DNA of 64,000 bases, taken from the NCBI RefSeq assembly GCF_037975215.1, contig NZ_CP150239.1, forward strand, positions 1,650,001 to 1,714,000, written 5' to 3'. The notes beneath the pieces were generated by a model that was given only the letters and a program-made list of their open reading frames with translations, was not told where the DNA came from and searched no databases. The DNA is from Solibacillus sp. FSL R5-0449. Lineage in GTDB: Bacteria; Bacillota; Bacilli; Bacillales_A; Planococcaceae. The translations under genes and the position numbers were made by a program. Positions 1 through 7,596 of this stretch are shown here, piece after piece (positions within the stretch are counted from its first letter, which is position 1; every line of letters starts with the position of its first letter).

Positions 1-152
1 AATATAAAGAACAGTTACGTGCTTATTTCGAAGAGGCTAAAGAGAAAGTGGGCGGCCAAACACCGCATATCCTTGAAAAAGCATTCTCATTCCATAACAA
101 TCTAAAAGAGCATGGGACAATGTTATTTGAGGACGATAAAATTAAACATTAA
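1..152 (+). CDS. C-terminal end of an unrecognised protein (partial)
   Basis: An open frame enters from the left edge and ends at TAA 150-152, giving 49 residues that finish in FEDDKIKH. The segment is charged and looks helical. No family could be recognised from this tail. It lies 30 bp upstream of the DinB/YfiT-like gene on the same strand, without a terminator in between, so the two may be co-transcribed. The start and most of the gene lie outside the window. Confidence 0.6.
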   Translation, partial: YKEQLRAYFEEAKEKVGGQTPHILEKAFSFHNNLKEHGTMLFEDDKIKH

Positions 153-182
153 TGAGTAAAATGATAAAGGTGGCGTTTTAAC

Positions 183-692
183 ATGGATGTAAGATTTCCT
201 ATTGGTCCATTGCAAGTACCTGAACAAGTGACGCTTGACAATGTGAAGGAATGGTTACAACAAACGGAATCGTTTACGACACGTTTAAGAGAAGTTGTCG
301 ATTCATTAAATGAAGAGCAGTTGAATAAAACTTACCGTGAAGGTGCATGGACAGTTCGTCAGCTCGTTCATCATATTGCGGATTCACAGCTGAACATGTA
401 TCAGCGACTGAAGCTGGCACTAACGGACGACAATCCGACAGTACCAGGGTTTGATGAAGAGAAATGGGCCGTTTTGCCGGACACAGACTTACCTGTAGAA
501 AGCTCGATTAAAATGCTTGAAGGTATTAATGAGCGTGTCGTTTCGTTAGGTCATCATTTAACGGAAGACCAGCTTAAGCGGGAATTTACCCATGAAACAA
601 ATGGGCCGGTCACAGTGGCCGCAAAAGTGGCGAAACTGGCATGGCACGAGGAGCACCATTTCGCTCATATTAAAATTGCGCTATCAAATTAA
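183..692 (+). CDS. DinB/YfiT-like putative metal-dependent hydrolase / bacillithiol transferase
   Basis: This 169-residue protein resembles B. subtilis YfiT of the DinB four-helix superfamily. Such proteins bind a divalent metal through three histidines, and several members transfer bacillithiol or act as thiol-dependent hydrolases. The expected ligands are visible as His63/64 in a VRQLVHHIADS motif and His155 and His159 in WHEEHHFAH. The N-terminal YPIG-like segment (FPIGPLQVPE) also matches YfiT. The ATG is preceded by AAAGGTGG at good spacing. A strong hairpin follows the stop codon. The substrate cannot be deduced from sequence. Confidence 0.85.
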   Translation: MDVRFPIGPLQVPEQVTLDNVKEWLQQTESFTTRLREVVDSLNEEQLNKTYREGAWTVRQLVHHIADSQLNMYQRLKLALTDDNPTVPGFDEEKWAVLPDTDLPVESSIKMLEGINERVVSLGHHLTEDQLKREFTHETNGPVTVAAKVAKLAWHEEHHFAHIKIALSN

Positions 693-706
693 TTTAGTTT
701 TAATCA

Positions 707-738
707 AAATGGCTTACCCGAAAAGGTAAGCCATTTTT
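707..738. terminator. Bidirectional rho-independent terminator
   Basis: AAAATGGCTTACC and GGTAAGCCATTTT form a 13-bp stem around a short loop, followed by a T-run on the plus strand and flanked by A/T on the other side. It lies between the convergent YfiT-like gene and the GNAT gene and probably serves both. Confidence 0.85.
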
Positions 739-751
739 TTAATGGAGCGTA

Positions 752-1198
752 CTATTCTATCTCTTTGTATAAAAAGATGAGTCGTTCAATTTCTTCAAAG
801 CCATTATTTTTATAAAACTGTTCTGCCGGTATATTACGGTTTGTGAGCAGTGTCATCGATTCTACTGATCTATCTTTCAACTGGATTTCTAAATAGTTCA
901 GCATTGCTTTACCAATACCTTTATTTTGCAATGTCTGATCGACGCACATTTCATGGATGAAATATTCATGGCCACTATACCATTTCCGTTGCACCCCCAT
1001 TATAAAGCCAAGCAGTTCGTCATTTTCTAAAGCGATTATGCCCAGAAAGTTCGGGGTATTGTAGTAATCGGATAAATACTGGTGTGCACTTTCATAGTTC
1101 CAGTGGTCATTCCATGGCTCTGCATTAAATACTTTGATAAATATTTCTGTGCATATTGCTAAATCAGTTGCTTCCATTAGTTTAAACTCCACAATCAA
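752..1198 (-). CDS. GNAT family N-acetyltransferase
   Basis: A 148-residue single-domain acetyltransferase. The acetyl-CoA pyrophosphate-binding motif A is seen as QNKGIGKA (residues 91-98), after the usual beta-4 strand (HEMCVDQTL). The C-terminal region has the typical NxxAxxFYxxxGF pattern (NIPAEQFYKNNGF). The substrate is unknown. It follows the AAC(6')-like gene by 9 bp on the same strand, so the two are probably one transcript. The start is uncertain: TTG at 1198 lies very close to the AAGGGAG ribosome site, while GTG at 1192 has better spacing. Confidence 0.85.
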   Translation of the reverse strand: MIVEFKLMEATDLAICTEIFIKVFNAEPWNDHWNYESAHQYLSDYYNTPNFLGIIALENDELLGFIMGVQRKWYSGHEYFIHEMCVDQTLQNKGIGKAMLNYLEIQLKDRSVESMTLLTNRNIPAEQFYKNNGFEEIERLIFLYKEIE

Positions 1199-1207
1199 CC
1201 GCTCCCT

Positions 1208-1642
1208 TTATAGTTTTTTTGTAAAGCATATAATGCGATTTGCCTCTGTAAAGCCTAATTTAAGGTGAACATTTAAACTTTCTACATTCGACAATTCACA
1301 GTCACTCGCAAACTCTGTACATCCTTTTGATTTCGCCCACTGTTCACATGCCTGCACTAATTGCTGTGCGAAATGCTGTCTCCGGTAGGGCTCTTCAACA
1401 TATAAGCCTTCCAAATAGCCAACCGGACTGGAATGTGTTCCTTCAACATAATCAAAACGTAGCTGGCATTGTGCAAATCCAATCGGTTTTTCATCATTAA
1501 ATGCTAAGAAAACGGTACTGTTGAGATTGGTAATAACGTCTTCCATGTTTTGTACGAATTCATGTAAATTGTTGCCTGGCCAAAGGAGTAAAGCAAGCCT
1601 GGCTGCTGCGGATGCTTGGTTCAGTGTCGCTTCATTAATCAT
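1208..1642 (-). CDS. AAC(6')-like GNAT acetyltransferase
   Basis: This 144-residue GNAT protein resembles the chromosomal aminoglycoside 6'-N-acetyltransferases of the Acinetobacter AAC(6')-I group. The shared features are the FDYVEGTHSSPVGYLEG block, the YVEEPYRR start of motif A, the GCTEFASDCEL block and the ending LGFTEANRIICFTKKL. In motif A the usual glycine is replaced: the sequence reads RRQHFAQ where RRxGxA is typical. That could weaken acetyl-CoA binding or simply be tolerated. The start ATG has a clear AGGAGG site. Aminoglycoside modification is inference from resemblance; another amine substrate is possible. Confidence 0.75.
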   Translation of the reverse strand: MINEATLNQASAAARLALLLWPGNNLHEFVQNMEDVITNLNSTVFLAFNDEKPIGFAQCQLRFDYVEGTHSSPVGYLEGLYVEEPYRRQHFAQQLVQACEQWAKSKGCTEFASDCELSNVESLNVHLKLGFTEANRIICFTKKL

Positions 1643-1750
1643 AAGTGCCTCCTGTAAGAAAAAGTATATTTACTATTATAGAATAAAATGGAAGATGATA
1701 GGTGACTGAGACAAATAAAAAGCAAGCGATACGATAAACGTACGCTCACT

Positions 1751-2991
1751 TTATAATGGCTTTAATGCTTTTGTCTGTTCAATGTAAATAAAGACATCAT
1801 ATCTTGATCCGACATTGGACGGAACATAATTTCCATACGCTTCATATTCGGGATGATAGACGACACCAATTGCGCGATGCCCAATCCGGTCATTGAACAA
1901 TTCCCGATTTTGATCAGTGAAAATCAATATTTTATCCTGTCCGCCAGCTGCATGGAGTTGTCCTTCCCATGTATTGAGTTTGGAGGAGGGAACTGGGATT
2001 ATTTGGAGAGGATCTCCCCAGTTATCAGCAGCGATGACCGTTCCTTCATATGTTCCGAATCCGATAGCATACGTATTGTCCATTCCATACTGCTCTCGGA
2101 TAAGTTGACCGACGTTGATCATTTGATCTTCTTTCATACTTGTAGCAGATGCATCCCCGATATGTGTATTATGTTCCCAAATAATGATCTTGGCATCTTC
2201 ACCGTGATACTTCAATAATTCATTGATTGCTTCCACCATATGCAAGTCGCGAGTATTCCAGGAGATGGCATCCTGCATCATCTCCCGGTAATAGGTTTCG
2301 GCGTTCTTAGCAACAAGCGCATTTATCATGACATTTAAATCTTCCTCATGTTTGTTCGAGTACTGTTGCTTATTCTCTCATAACGACCTCAATAAATCCG
2401 TTACTTCACGGACACATTCATCGGTAAATTGAGCGGTGGATAGAGCATAGTGCTCCGGCATTCTGTTATAAGGTTCGAAGCAGGAAAATGCTTTCTTTGC
2501 ATGTTCAAAATCAGCTTTGTATTTAGGGTTTTCAGATAAAAAGTGGATTACTTCATCCATCGATTCAAAGAGGCTGTATAAATCAATGCCGTAAAACCGA
2601 CCTTAGTCTCCAATGTATTATTCTTATCCTTTAGCCATTCTACAAATTGTTCTACTTCTTCGTTTGCCCACATCCATTGCGGCCAACGATCAAAAGATTC
2701 TTTCAATATCGCAGCAGCATTTTTCTCATCCTTATCATAACCTTTTACGTAGCGGTTCACTGCCTGAGCTGAAGGCCAGTCTCCTTCTACACCGATAATA
2801 TTAAATCCTTATTGATTAATGAGCATTTTCGTTAATTCTGCGCGGACAGTATAAAACTCTGATGTACCATGGGAAGCTTCACCAATCATCACAATTTTGG
2901 CGTTTCCAATCGCTTCTACAATTTTATTTAAACTTTGTTCGTTAAAGGGCAGTGCATGCTCCTTTATAGCAGCTATAAGTTTTCTTGGCAT
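1751..2991 (-). pseudogene. Erythromycin esterase family protein, broken by two stops and a frameshift
   Basis: Read through, this region encodes an erythromycin-esterase/succinoglycan-biosynthesis-like protein of about 413 residues: GEASHGTSEFY near the start, GVEGDWPSAQAVNRY, GFYGIDLYSLFESM, then WEHNTHIGDA and GHRAIGVVYHPEYE. These are the conserved His/Glu blocks of the family. The frame is broken three times: an in-frame TAA at 2809-2811, a one-base loss in a short homopolymer near 2593-2596, and an in-frame TGA at 2378-2380. The pieces otherwise align end to end. The start ATG at 2991 has a usable ribosome site. A functional enzyme is not expected; three lesions make sequencing error unlikely as the whole explanation. 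Confidence 0.85.
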
Positions 2992-3085
2992 GTTGATTCA
3001 TTCCTTTCTTCAATATCTTTCCCGTGCTACTCATATGAATACCCTGTAGCAACTACATAAAAAACAGCAAAGAATTTTTGTGTTT

Positions 3086-3114
3086 TTGAATAACCGTCAA
3101 ATAACTGGTGATAC
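3086..3114 (+). promoter_or_regulatory. Putative sigma-A promoter of a short transcript
   Basis: TTGAAT (3086-3091) and TGATAC (3109-3114) are separated by 17 bp. The predicted start lies just before two adjacent hairpins. No coding sequence follows for about 180 bp. Confidence 0.4.
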
Positions 3115-3117
3115 TAT

Positions 3118-3183
3118 TAGCGATGGTCGGTTAGCCATCGAATGATTTGGCGCATGATTCCTCGTGAATCTGATGCGCCTTTA
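3118..3183 (+). ncRNA. Candidate short RNA of two hairpins, the second terminator-like
   Basis: Hairpin one is CGATGG/CCATCG at 3121-3140. Hairpin two at 3149-3179 pairs GGCGCAT with ATGCGCC and GATTC with GAATC with a two-base bulge, and is followed by CTTTAATTTT. The region lies between a divergent pair (the esterase pseudogene on minus, glutathione peroxidase on plus), so it does not terminate either flanking gene. A promoter-like sequence directly upstream supports a free-standing RNA of about 65 nt. It could instead be a leader remnant or a relic of an older terminator. Confidence 0.35.
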
Positions 3184-3234
3184 ATTTTGCCCATTTTTAC
3201 ACCATATTTTTTATAACTTTTTGAGTTAGTTATT

Positions 3235-3263
3235 TTGTACTTGTATGAAATTTATAATATGAT
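3235..3263 (+). promoter_or_regulatory. Putative promoter of the glutathione peroxidase gene
   Basis: TTGTAC (3235-3240) and TATGAT (3258-3263) are 17 bp apart. They lie about 35 bp upstream of the ATG at 3299, which follows an AGGGAG ribosome site. Confidence 0.45.
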
Positions 3264-3298
3264 AGCTTTATACTAAACGTTGTAGGGAGAATGACTTA

Positions 3299-3863
3299 AT
3301 GAGCATTTATAATTATTTAGTGAAAAAAAACAAACGGTGAGATACTATCGATGGAAACGTATCGAGATCAAGTCATGTTGATTGTGAATACGGCAAGCAG
3401 TTGTGGATTTACTTTCCAATATGAAGACATGCAAAAGTTATATGAACGCTATGCCGATAAAGGATTCTCAGCTCTTTCGTTTCCATGCAACCAATTTGGC
3501 GAGCAGAACCCGGAGGACGGTGAAACGTCTGCAAGACAATGCAAGCTTCAGTTCGGAGTTACATATCCAGTGTTTGATAAAATCGAAGTGAATGGCAATG
3601 AAACACATCCGCTGTTCAATTACTTAAAACATGAAGTGGATTGTCCGGAATTTGTTCGTGAGACATTACAGCAAATCCGCTTATACAACACAATCCAAAC
3701 GAACTACCCGGAATACTTAATTGGCCGCAATATTCGCTGGAATTTCACGAAGTTCCTGGTAGACCGTAATGGCCGTGTCATCCGTCGATTCGAGCCGGAT
3801 GATTCATTCCTTGATATCGAGAAAGCGATCGAAGAATTATTGGTGCCGGCAGCTGTAAAATAG
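3299..3863 (+). pseudogene. Glutathione peroxidase family protein, frameshifted near the 5' end
   Basis: The C-terminal frame (ATG 3351 to stop 3863, 170 residues) is a thiol-type glutathione peroxidase: VNTASSCGFT with the peroxidatic Cys18, FPCNQFGEQNP, and RWNFTKFLVDRNG with the conserved Trp and Asn. The expected first 17 residues (MSIYNYLVKK..) are encoded upstream from ATG 3299, which has a good ribosome site. They sit in another frame because of a run of eight A (3323-3330) where seven would restore the reading frame. All catalytic residues lie after the break. A protein started at 3351 would lack the first beta-strand. Sequencing error, slippage expression, or real inactivation are all possible. 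Confidence 0.75.
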
Positions 3864-3894
3864 TTTGAAAATATTTAAAGAGGCCTAGACATAA

Positions 3895-4060
3895 CCCAAA
3901 AATGATATTTTTCTCTGAGAGAAAAATATCATTTTTTTGCTGAGCGTTAAAATTGATTTCCATTCCGGGACGCTTTCCGCGGGCGTGGCCTGAGCCTGTA
4001 GTCTCAGGCGTCACGCTATTCCCGCAGGAGTCGCCCTGCATTCCAATCAATTTTGCAAAA
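3895..4060. repeat. GC-rich imperfect palindromic intergenic element
   Basis: A perfect A/T hairpin (AAAATGATATTTTTCTC... at about 3898-3937) is followed by a GC-rich imperfect palindrome, 3951-4052. Its arms start and end with ATTGATT/AATCAAT and pair CCGCGGG with CCCGCAGG and GCGTGGCCTGAG with CTCAGGCGTCACGC. The composition is unlike the surrounding AT-rich DNA. The TTTCCGCGGGC... and CCCGCAGGAGTC segments resemble dispersed intergenic repeats I recall from Bacillus and Lysinibacillus genomes. It separates the convergent peroxidase and ku genes, so it may also act as a bidirectional terminator. Open frames across it are not convincing. Confidence 0.6.
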
Positions 4061-4129
4061 TATCCGTTTCTTAATAAAGGATTTCCTGTTATTTATCGGT
4101 TATTCTACTTATGTCCCAGTTTCTTTAAT

Positions 4130-4954
4130 TTATGCATTTTTCTTCGTTCTTGTAGTCGTTGTCCGCTTTCTCGTTTTCGGTTTCTTCGTTTTATCAAGGG
4201 ATGCTTGCAATGCAGACATCAAGTCGGTCACATTATCAGGCAGCGGTCGTTTTTCGTTTGCAACAACGGTACTTTCCGATTTCTTTTCCTCAATCAGCTG
4301 CATAAGTGCTGTCCGGTAATCATCCGTGTGTTTCGTCGGATCAAACTCGGTTGTCAATTGTTCAACAAGCATAAGCGCGGTATCAAGTTCTTTCTGCACG
4401 ACGGCTTCGACACTTGGGATATTCGGTACATCCCCGACATCCCGCACTTCATCCGGAAAATGAATGATTTCCATCACTAATGCGTTTTTATAAACACGGA
4501 CAATGGCCAATTGCTCTTTTGATCGTATCGTAATTTTTGCTACGCCGATTTTACCGGATTCCTCCAATGTTTTTCGAAGTAGCACATAGGCTTTTGCACC
4601 CGTATTGTCAGGGGATAAATAGTACGTTTTTTCAAAATAAATCGGATCGATTTCTTCCAGCTTCACAAAATCTATAATCTCGACGGATTTATCTTCATTT
4701 TCCTTGCGTAAATTTTCCAAGTCTTCCTCACCCAAAACGACGAATTTGTTCTTTGTATATTCGTATGCCTTTACGATATCTTCATCTTTTACCTCTGCCT
4801 GACAGCCTTCGCACACCTTTTTGTAGCTGATTGGTGTATGGCATTCTTTATGGAGCTGTCGGAGCTTTACGTCTTTATTTTCAGTTGCCGCATGTAGTTT
4901 TACCGGAATATTTACTAAGCCGAAGCTAATACTACCTTTCCAGACAGTATGCAT
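4130..4954 (-). CDS. ku: Ku protein, non-homologous end joining
   Basis: A 274-residue bacterial Ku homologue. Bacterial Ku forms a homodimeric ring on DNA double-strand ends and recruits LigD. The opening HTVWKGSISFGLVNIPVKLHAATE is diagnostic. The Cys-rich block (CHTPISYKKVCEGC) and the ring core (VEIIDFVKLEEIDPIYFEKTYYL) follow, and the protein ends in a Lys/Arg-rich tail typical of DNA-binding Ku extensions. The ATG follows GAGGTGA. It is divergent from ligD with only 45 bp between starts, so the two promoters must overlap. In B. subtilis the pair acts in spore and stationary-phase repair. Confidence 0.95.
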   Translation of the reverse strand: MHTVWKGSISFGLVNIPVKLHAATENKDVKLRQLHKECHTPISYKKVCEGCQAEVKDEDIVKAYEYTKNKFVVLGEEDLENLRKENEDKSVEIIDFVKLEEIDPIYFEKTYYLSPDNTGAKAYVLLRKTLEESGKIGVAKITIRSKEQLAIVRVYKNALVMEIIHFPDEVRDVGDVPNIPSVEAVVQKELDTALMLVEQLTTEFDPTKHTDDYRTALMQLIEEKKSESTVVANEKRPLPDNVTDLMSALQASLDKTKKPKTRKRTTTTRTKKNA

Positions 4955-4999
4955 GTTGTCACCTCATTTTTCCTTACTATGGGACTAAAAATTTAATTT

Positions 5000-6895
5000 A
5001 TGTATCGTCTGCGAAAAAAAACAAAGGATAAATACAAAAAAACGAAAGTTGGCCTTTATGTGAAATCAATGTTATTAACCGATGCACCGGAAATTCCGTT
5101 AGGTGATGATTGGTTATACGAAACAAAATATGACGGTTATCGCGCTGTTTTAATTTGGGAAAAAGGTAATCGGTCGCCAATACTGAAAAGCCGGAATGGG
5201 AATATTTTAAACGAAAAATTCCCTGAAATTATTCATTATTGTGAGCGTATTTATGAAGAAATCGAAGCTTACTTACCGCTTAGCTTTGATGGGGAAGTCG
5301 TATATTTAATAAACAATTTAAAAAGTAAGTTCTCGTATGTGCAAAAACGTGGGAAAATGACGAACCAAAAAAATATTGAATCAAACGCACAGACTTTCCC
5401 GTGTCATTATATTGTGTTCGATTTACTGAAATTAAAAGGGAAAGTTAAGGGAAATAGCCGGTTAACGACAAGAAAACAATTACTATCCGACTTTTTTGAA
5501 CGTCTCAATTTAGCTGGAACTGTTCAATACACCGATTCAAGAAAACTGCAAATGATTGATGTATTTGATGATTCGCATTTACTTTGGCTAAACGTAAAAT
5601 CCCATAATGGCGAAGGGATCATCGCCAAAAAACGTAACAGCAAATGGATGGAAGATACGAGAACGAAAAGCTGGCTGAAAATAAAGAACTGGAAACTCGT
5701 AAATGTTATTCTTACGAAATTTGATCAATCAAACGGTTTCTTTAATGGGGCAATTTATAAAGAAAATACCCTTTTGGAGATTGTGTCGTTTAAACATGGT
5801 TTATCTGAAGAGGAAAGCAAAACGTTGACCACCTTTTTTAAAACAAATGGCACACTGTTGGAAAAAAGTATATTTAAAATACCTCCTTCAATTTGTGTAA
5901 CCGTTGCCTGTATTGATTTTGACGGCACTAAATTGAGGGAACCGCGCTTTCATTCATTCCAGCATCATCTGGAAGCAACAGATTGTAACTGGCAGCAAAT
6001 GCAAAGGCAGTTAAACCCGATTCCGGAAAATGTAACGATAACTAGTCCGGATAAACCGGTGTTTCCCGCAAGCAATATTACGAAGGATGATTACTTATTT
6101 TATTTGCAGACGGTTTCGCCGATGCTGCTGCCTTTCCTGCGGGAAAGATTATTGACGGTGATCCGTTATCCGCACGGTGTTCCGGGAGAAAGCTTTTACC
6201 AGAAAAACTATACTGAAAATTTGCCTGATTTTGTTACGACACAGTTAGTGGACGACACCCATTTTATTTTATGTAATAACATTGAATCCCTTTTGTGGTT
6301 GGGCAATCAGCTCGCTTTGGAATTTCATATCCCGTTTCAGCCGGTCAATTCAGAACAGCCGACAGAAATTGTCTTTGATCTGGATCCACCATCCGTTGAT
6401 GAATTCGGATTAGCGGTAGATGCTGCATTAAAGTTCAAATCGATTTTAGATTATTTTGAACTGACAAGCTTTGTCAAAACGTCGGGCGGGAAAGGTATGC
6501 AAATTTATATTCCATTGCCGCTTCACACGTTCTCCTATGAAGAAACGGGTGTTTTTACAGAGTTTATTTGCCGCTTTCTTGCACAGCAATATCCTGACTC
6601 CTTTACAATCGAGCGGATGAAGAAAAATAGAGGGAAAAGGCTGTATTTGGATTATGTCCAGCATAGGGAAGGCAAAACGATTGTTGCACCGTATTCAGCT
6701 CGCGGCAATGATAAAGGATTGATTGCGACGCCGTTATTATGGGAAGAAGTTAATGAAAAATTAACACCTGATCTTTTCACAATAGCAAATGTAATCAAGC
6801 GTTTAGAGAGCATAGGCAATCCCTTTAAAGATTTCAGGGAAGCGGGTGAGCGGCAGGCTTTTCGAGACGTTCTGGATCAAATAAAGGGGAAGTAA
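5000..6895 (+). CDS. ligD: ATP-dependent DNA ligase LigD (ligase-polymerase)
   Basis: A 631-residue Bacillus-type LigD, with an N-terminal ATP-dependent ligase domain and a C-terminal primase-polymerase domain but no 3'-phosphoesterase domain. The ligase nucleotidyl motif is KYDGYRA near residue 42, followed by FDGEVV, FDLLKLKG and GEGIIAKK. The polymerase domain carries RYPHGVPGESFYQKN, the metal-binding FDLDPP and KTSGGKGMQIYIPL. The protein fills and seals breaks held by Ku. No good ribosome site precedes ATG 5000. ATG 5069 (MLLTDAPEIP) would give an N-terminus closer to B. subtilis YkoU, so the start is uncertain. Confidence 0.93.
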   Translation: MYRLRKKTKDKYKKTKVGLYVKSMLLTDAPEIPLGDDWLYETKYDGYRAVLIWEKGNRSPILKSRNGNILNEKFPEIIHYCERIYEEIEAYLPLSFDGEVVYLINNLKSKFSYVQKRGKMTNQKNIESNAQTFPCHYIVFDLLKLKGKVKGNSRLTTRKQLLSDFFERLNLAGTVQYTDSRKLQMIDVFDDSHLLWLNVKSHNGEGIIAKKRNSKWMEDTRTKSWLKIKNWKLVNVILTKFDQSNGFFNGAIYKENTLLEIVSFKHGLSEEESKTLTTFFKTNGTLLEKSIFKIPPSICVTVACIDFDGTKLREPRFHSFQHHLEATDCNWQQMQRQLNPIPENVTITSPDKPVFPASNITKDDYLFYLQTVSPMLLPFLRERLLTVIRYPHGVPGESFYQKNYTENLPDFVTTQLVDDTHFILCNNIESLLWLGNQLALEFHIPFQPVNSEQPTEIVFDLDPPSVDEFGLAVDAALKFKSILDYFELTSFVKTSGGKGMQIYIPLPLHTFSYEETGVFTEFICRFLAQQYPDSFTIERMKKNRGKRLYLDYVQHREGKTIVAPYSARGNDKGLIATPLLWEEVNEKLTPDLFTIANVIKRLESIGNPFKDFREAGERQAFRDVLDQIKGK

Positions 6896-6900
6896 ATGTT

Positions 6901-6936
6901 TAAAAAGCCTTCGCAAGTTAAGCGAAGGCTTTTACA
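6901..6936. terminator. Terminator after ligD
   Basis: AAAAGCCTTCGC and GCGAAGGCTTTT form a 12-bp stem with a 7-base loop, A-rich on one side and T-rich on the other. It serves ligD and the convergent small gene. Confidence 0.85.
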
Positions 6937-7092
6937 TTATGAAGGGTTAATGACAATAGGCGTATCCTCATGATGGTTATGGTGACTCGGTGCTAATTCA
7001 TACGCAATGAGCGTGACATTTAATTTTTGCTCCAGTTGTTTAATGGCTTCGAGTTTGGTCATATCCAGTTCCGCAAATTTCGTATCTTTCAC
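6937..7092 (-). CDS. Small protein of unknown function (51 aa)
   Basis: A 51-residue frame from GTG 7092 to TAA 6937, with AAAGGA at good spacing. The sequence is VKDTKFAELD..., an amphipathic helix (MTKLEAIKQLEQKLN), a short strand (VTLIAYELAP) and a His-rich turn (SHHNHHED). Codon use is normal and the gene ends at the shared ligD terminator, which supports a real gene. I do not recognise the family. The HHNHH cluster could bind metal, but that is speculation. Confidence 0.6.
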   Translation of the reverse strand: MKDTKFAELDMTKLEAIKQLEQKLNVTLIAYELAPSHHNHHEDTPIVINPS

Positions 7093-7189
7093 AAAAGCAC
7101 ATCCTTTACCGTTTAGCTTTAGTATGAAAAGTTAATTTATATTTATCCATGTTGTATGTTATTGGTAACCCGGTGGAGACAAATAAAAA

Positions 7190-7209
7190 GAGAGATAAAA
7201 TTATCTCTC
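7190..7209 (-). terminator. Terminator overlapping the stop codon of a 57-aa gene
   Basis: GAGAGATAA and TTATCTCTC pair around two bases, with a T-run on the minus strand. The stop codon TGA at 7208-7210 overlaps the stem. Confidence 0.7.
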
Positions 7210-7381
7210 AAGAATTTATCGCATTATATTTTAATTGATGAAGAATATTCGTAAATACATCTTTTTTTACGATAAAGTATGTTTTCTTATTATATGTAAC
7301 GACGACTTGCCCCGGTTTAACAAACACTTTCGCTGTTTTTAAATTAGCATATGGCGCACCTAATAATTTTGAAATGTTCAT
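7208..7381 (-). CDS. Small conserved-looking protein (57 aa)
   Basis: A 57-residue frame (MNISKLLGAPYANLKTA...) from ATG 7381 with an AAGGGG ribosome site 8 bases upstream. A second ATG 6 bases earlier is too close to that site. The protein has a beta-rich middle (KVFVKPGQVVVTYNKKTYFIVKKD) and a helical end. It is followed immediately by a terminator, so it is a single-gene transcript. I do not recognise the family. Confidence 0.6.
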   Translation of the reverse strand: MNISKLLGAPYANLKTAKVFVKPGQVVVTYNKKTYFIVKKDVFTNILHQLKYNAINS

Positions 7382-7507
7382 GATCATTACCCCTTTTTAA
7401 GTTTCTATTTTCGTTATTCCCAAAATAATAATAGCTTGAAACTCTTTCGAATAGATTTTTGCTGTAAAAAGGTCTTAAGTAACAAATTCACTATATGAAT
7501 ATAGAAT

Positions 7508-7540
7508 AAAAGACCTGAGCATCCACTCAGGTCCATAAAA
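7508..7540 (-). terminator. Terminator of the AraC-GyrI gene
   Basis: GACCTGAG/CTCAGGTC with a 6-base loop, followed on the minus strand by CTTTTATTC. Confidence 0.75.
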
Positions 7541-7596
7541 TGACCAGTTATTATAATGTATGTTTCCTAGTTGCAAATTATTACTACTTCAAAACT

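Noticed and set aside
3953-4480. Plus- and minus-strand frames over the GC-rich repeat and the ku 3' end
   Set aside because: They are made from the palindromic repeat and the antisense of ku.
7090-7190. Possible further small gene between the 51-aa and 57-aa genes
   Set aside because: The stretch has no frame with a ribosome site; it holds only the upstream region of the 51-aa gene and the terminator of the 57-aa gene.
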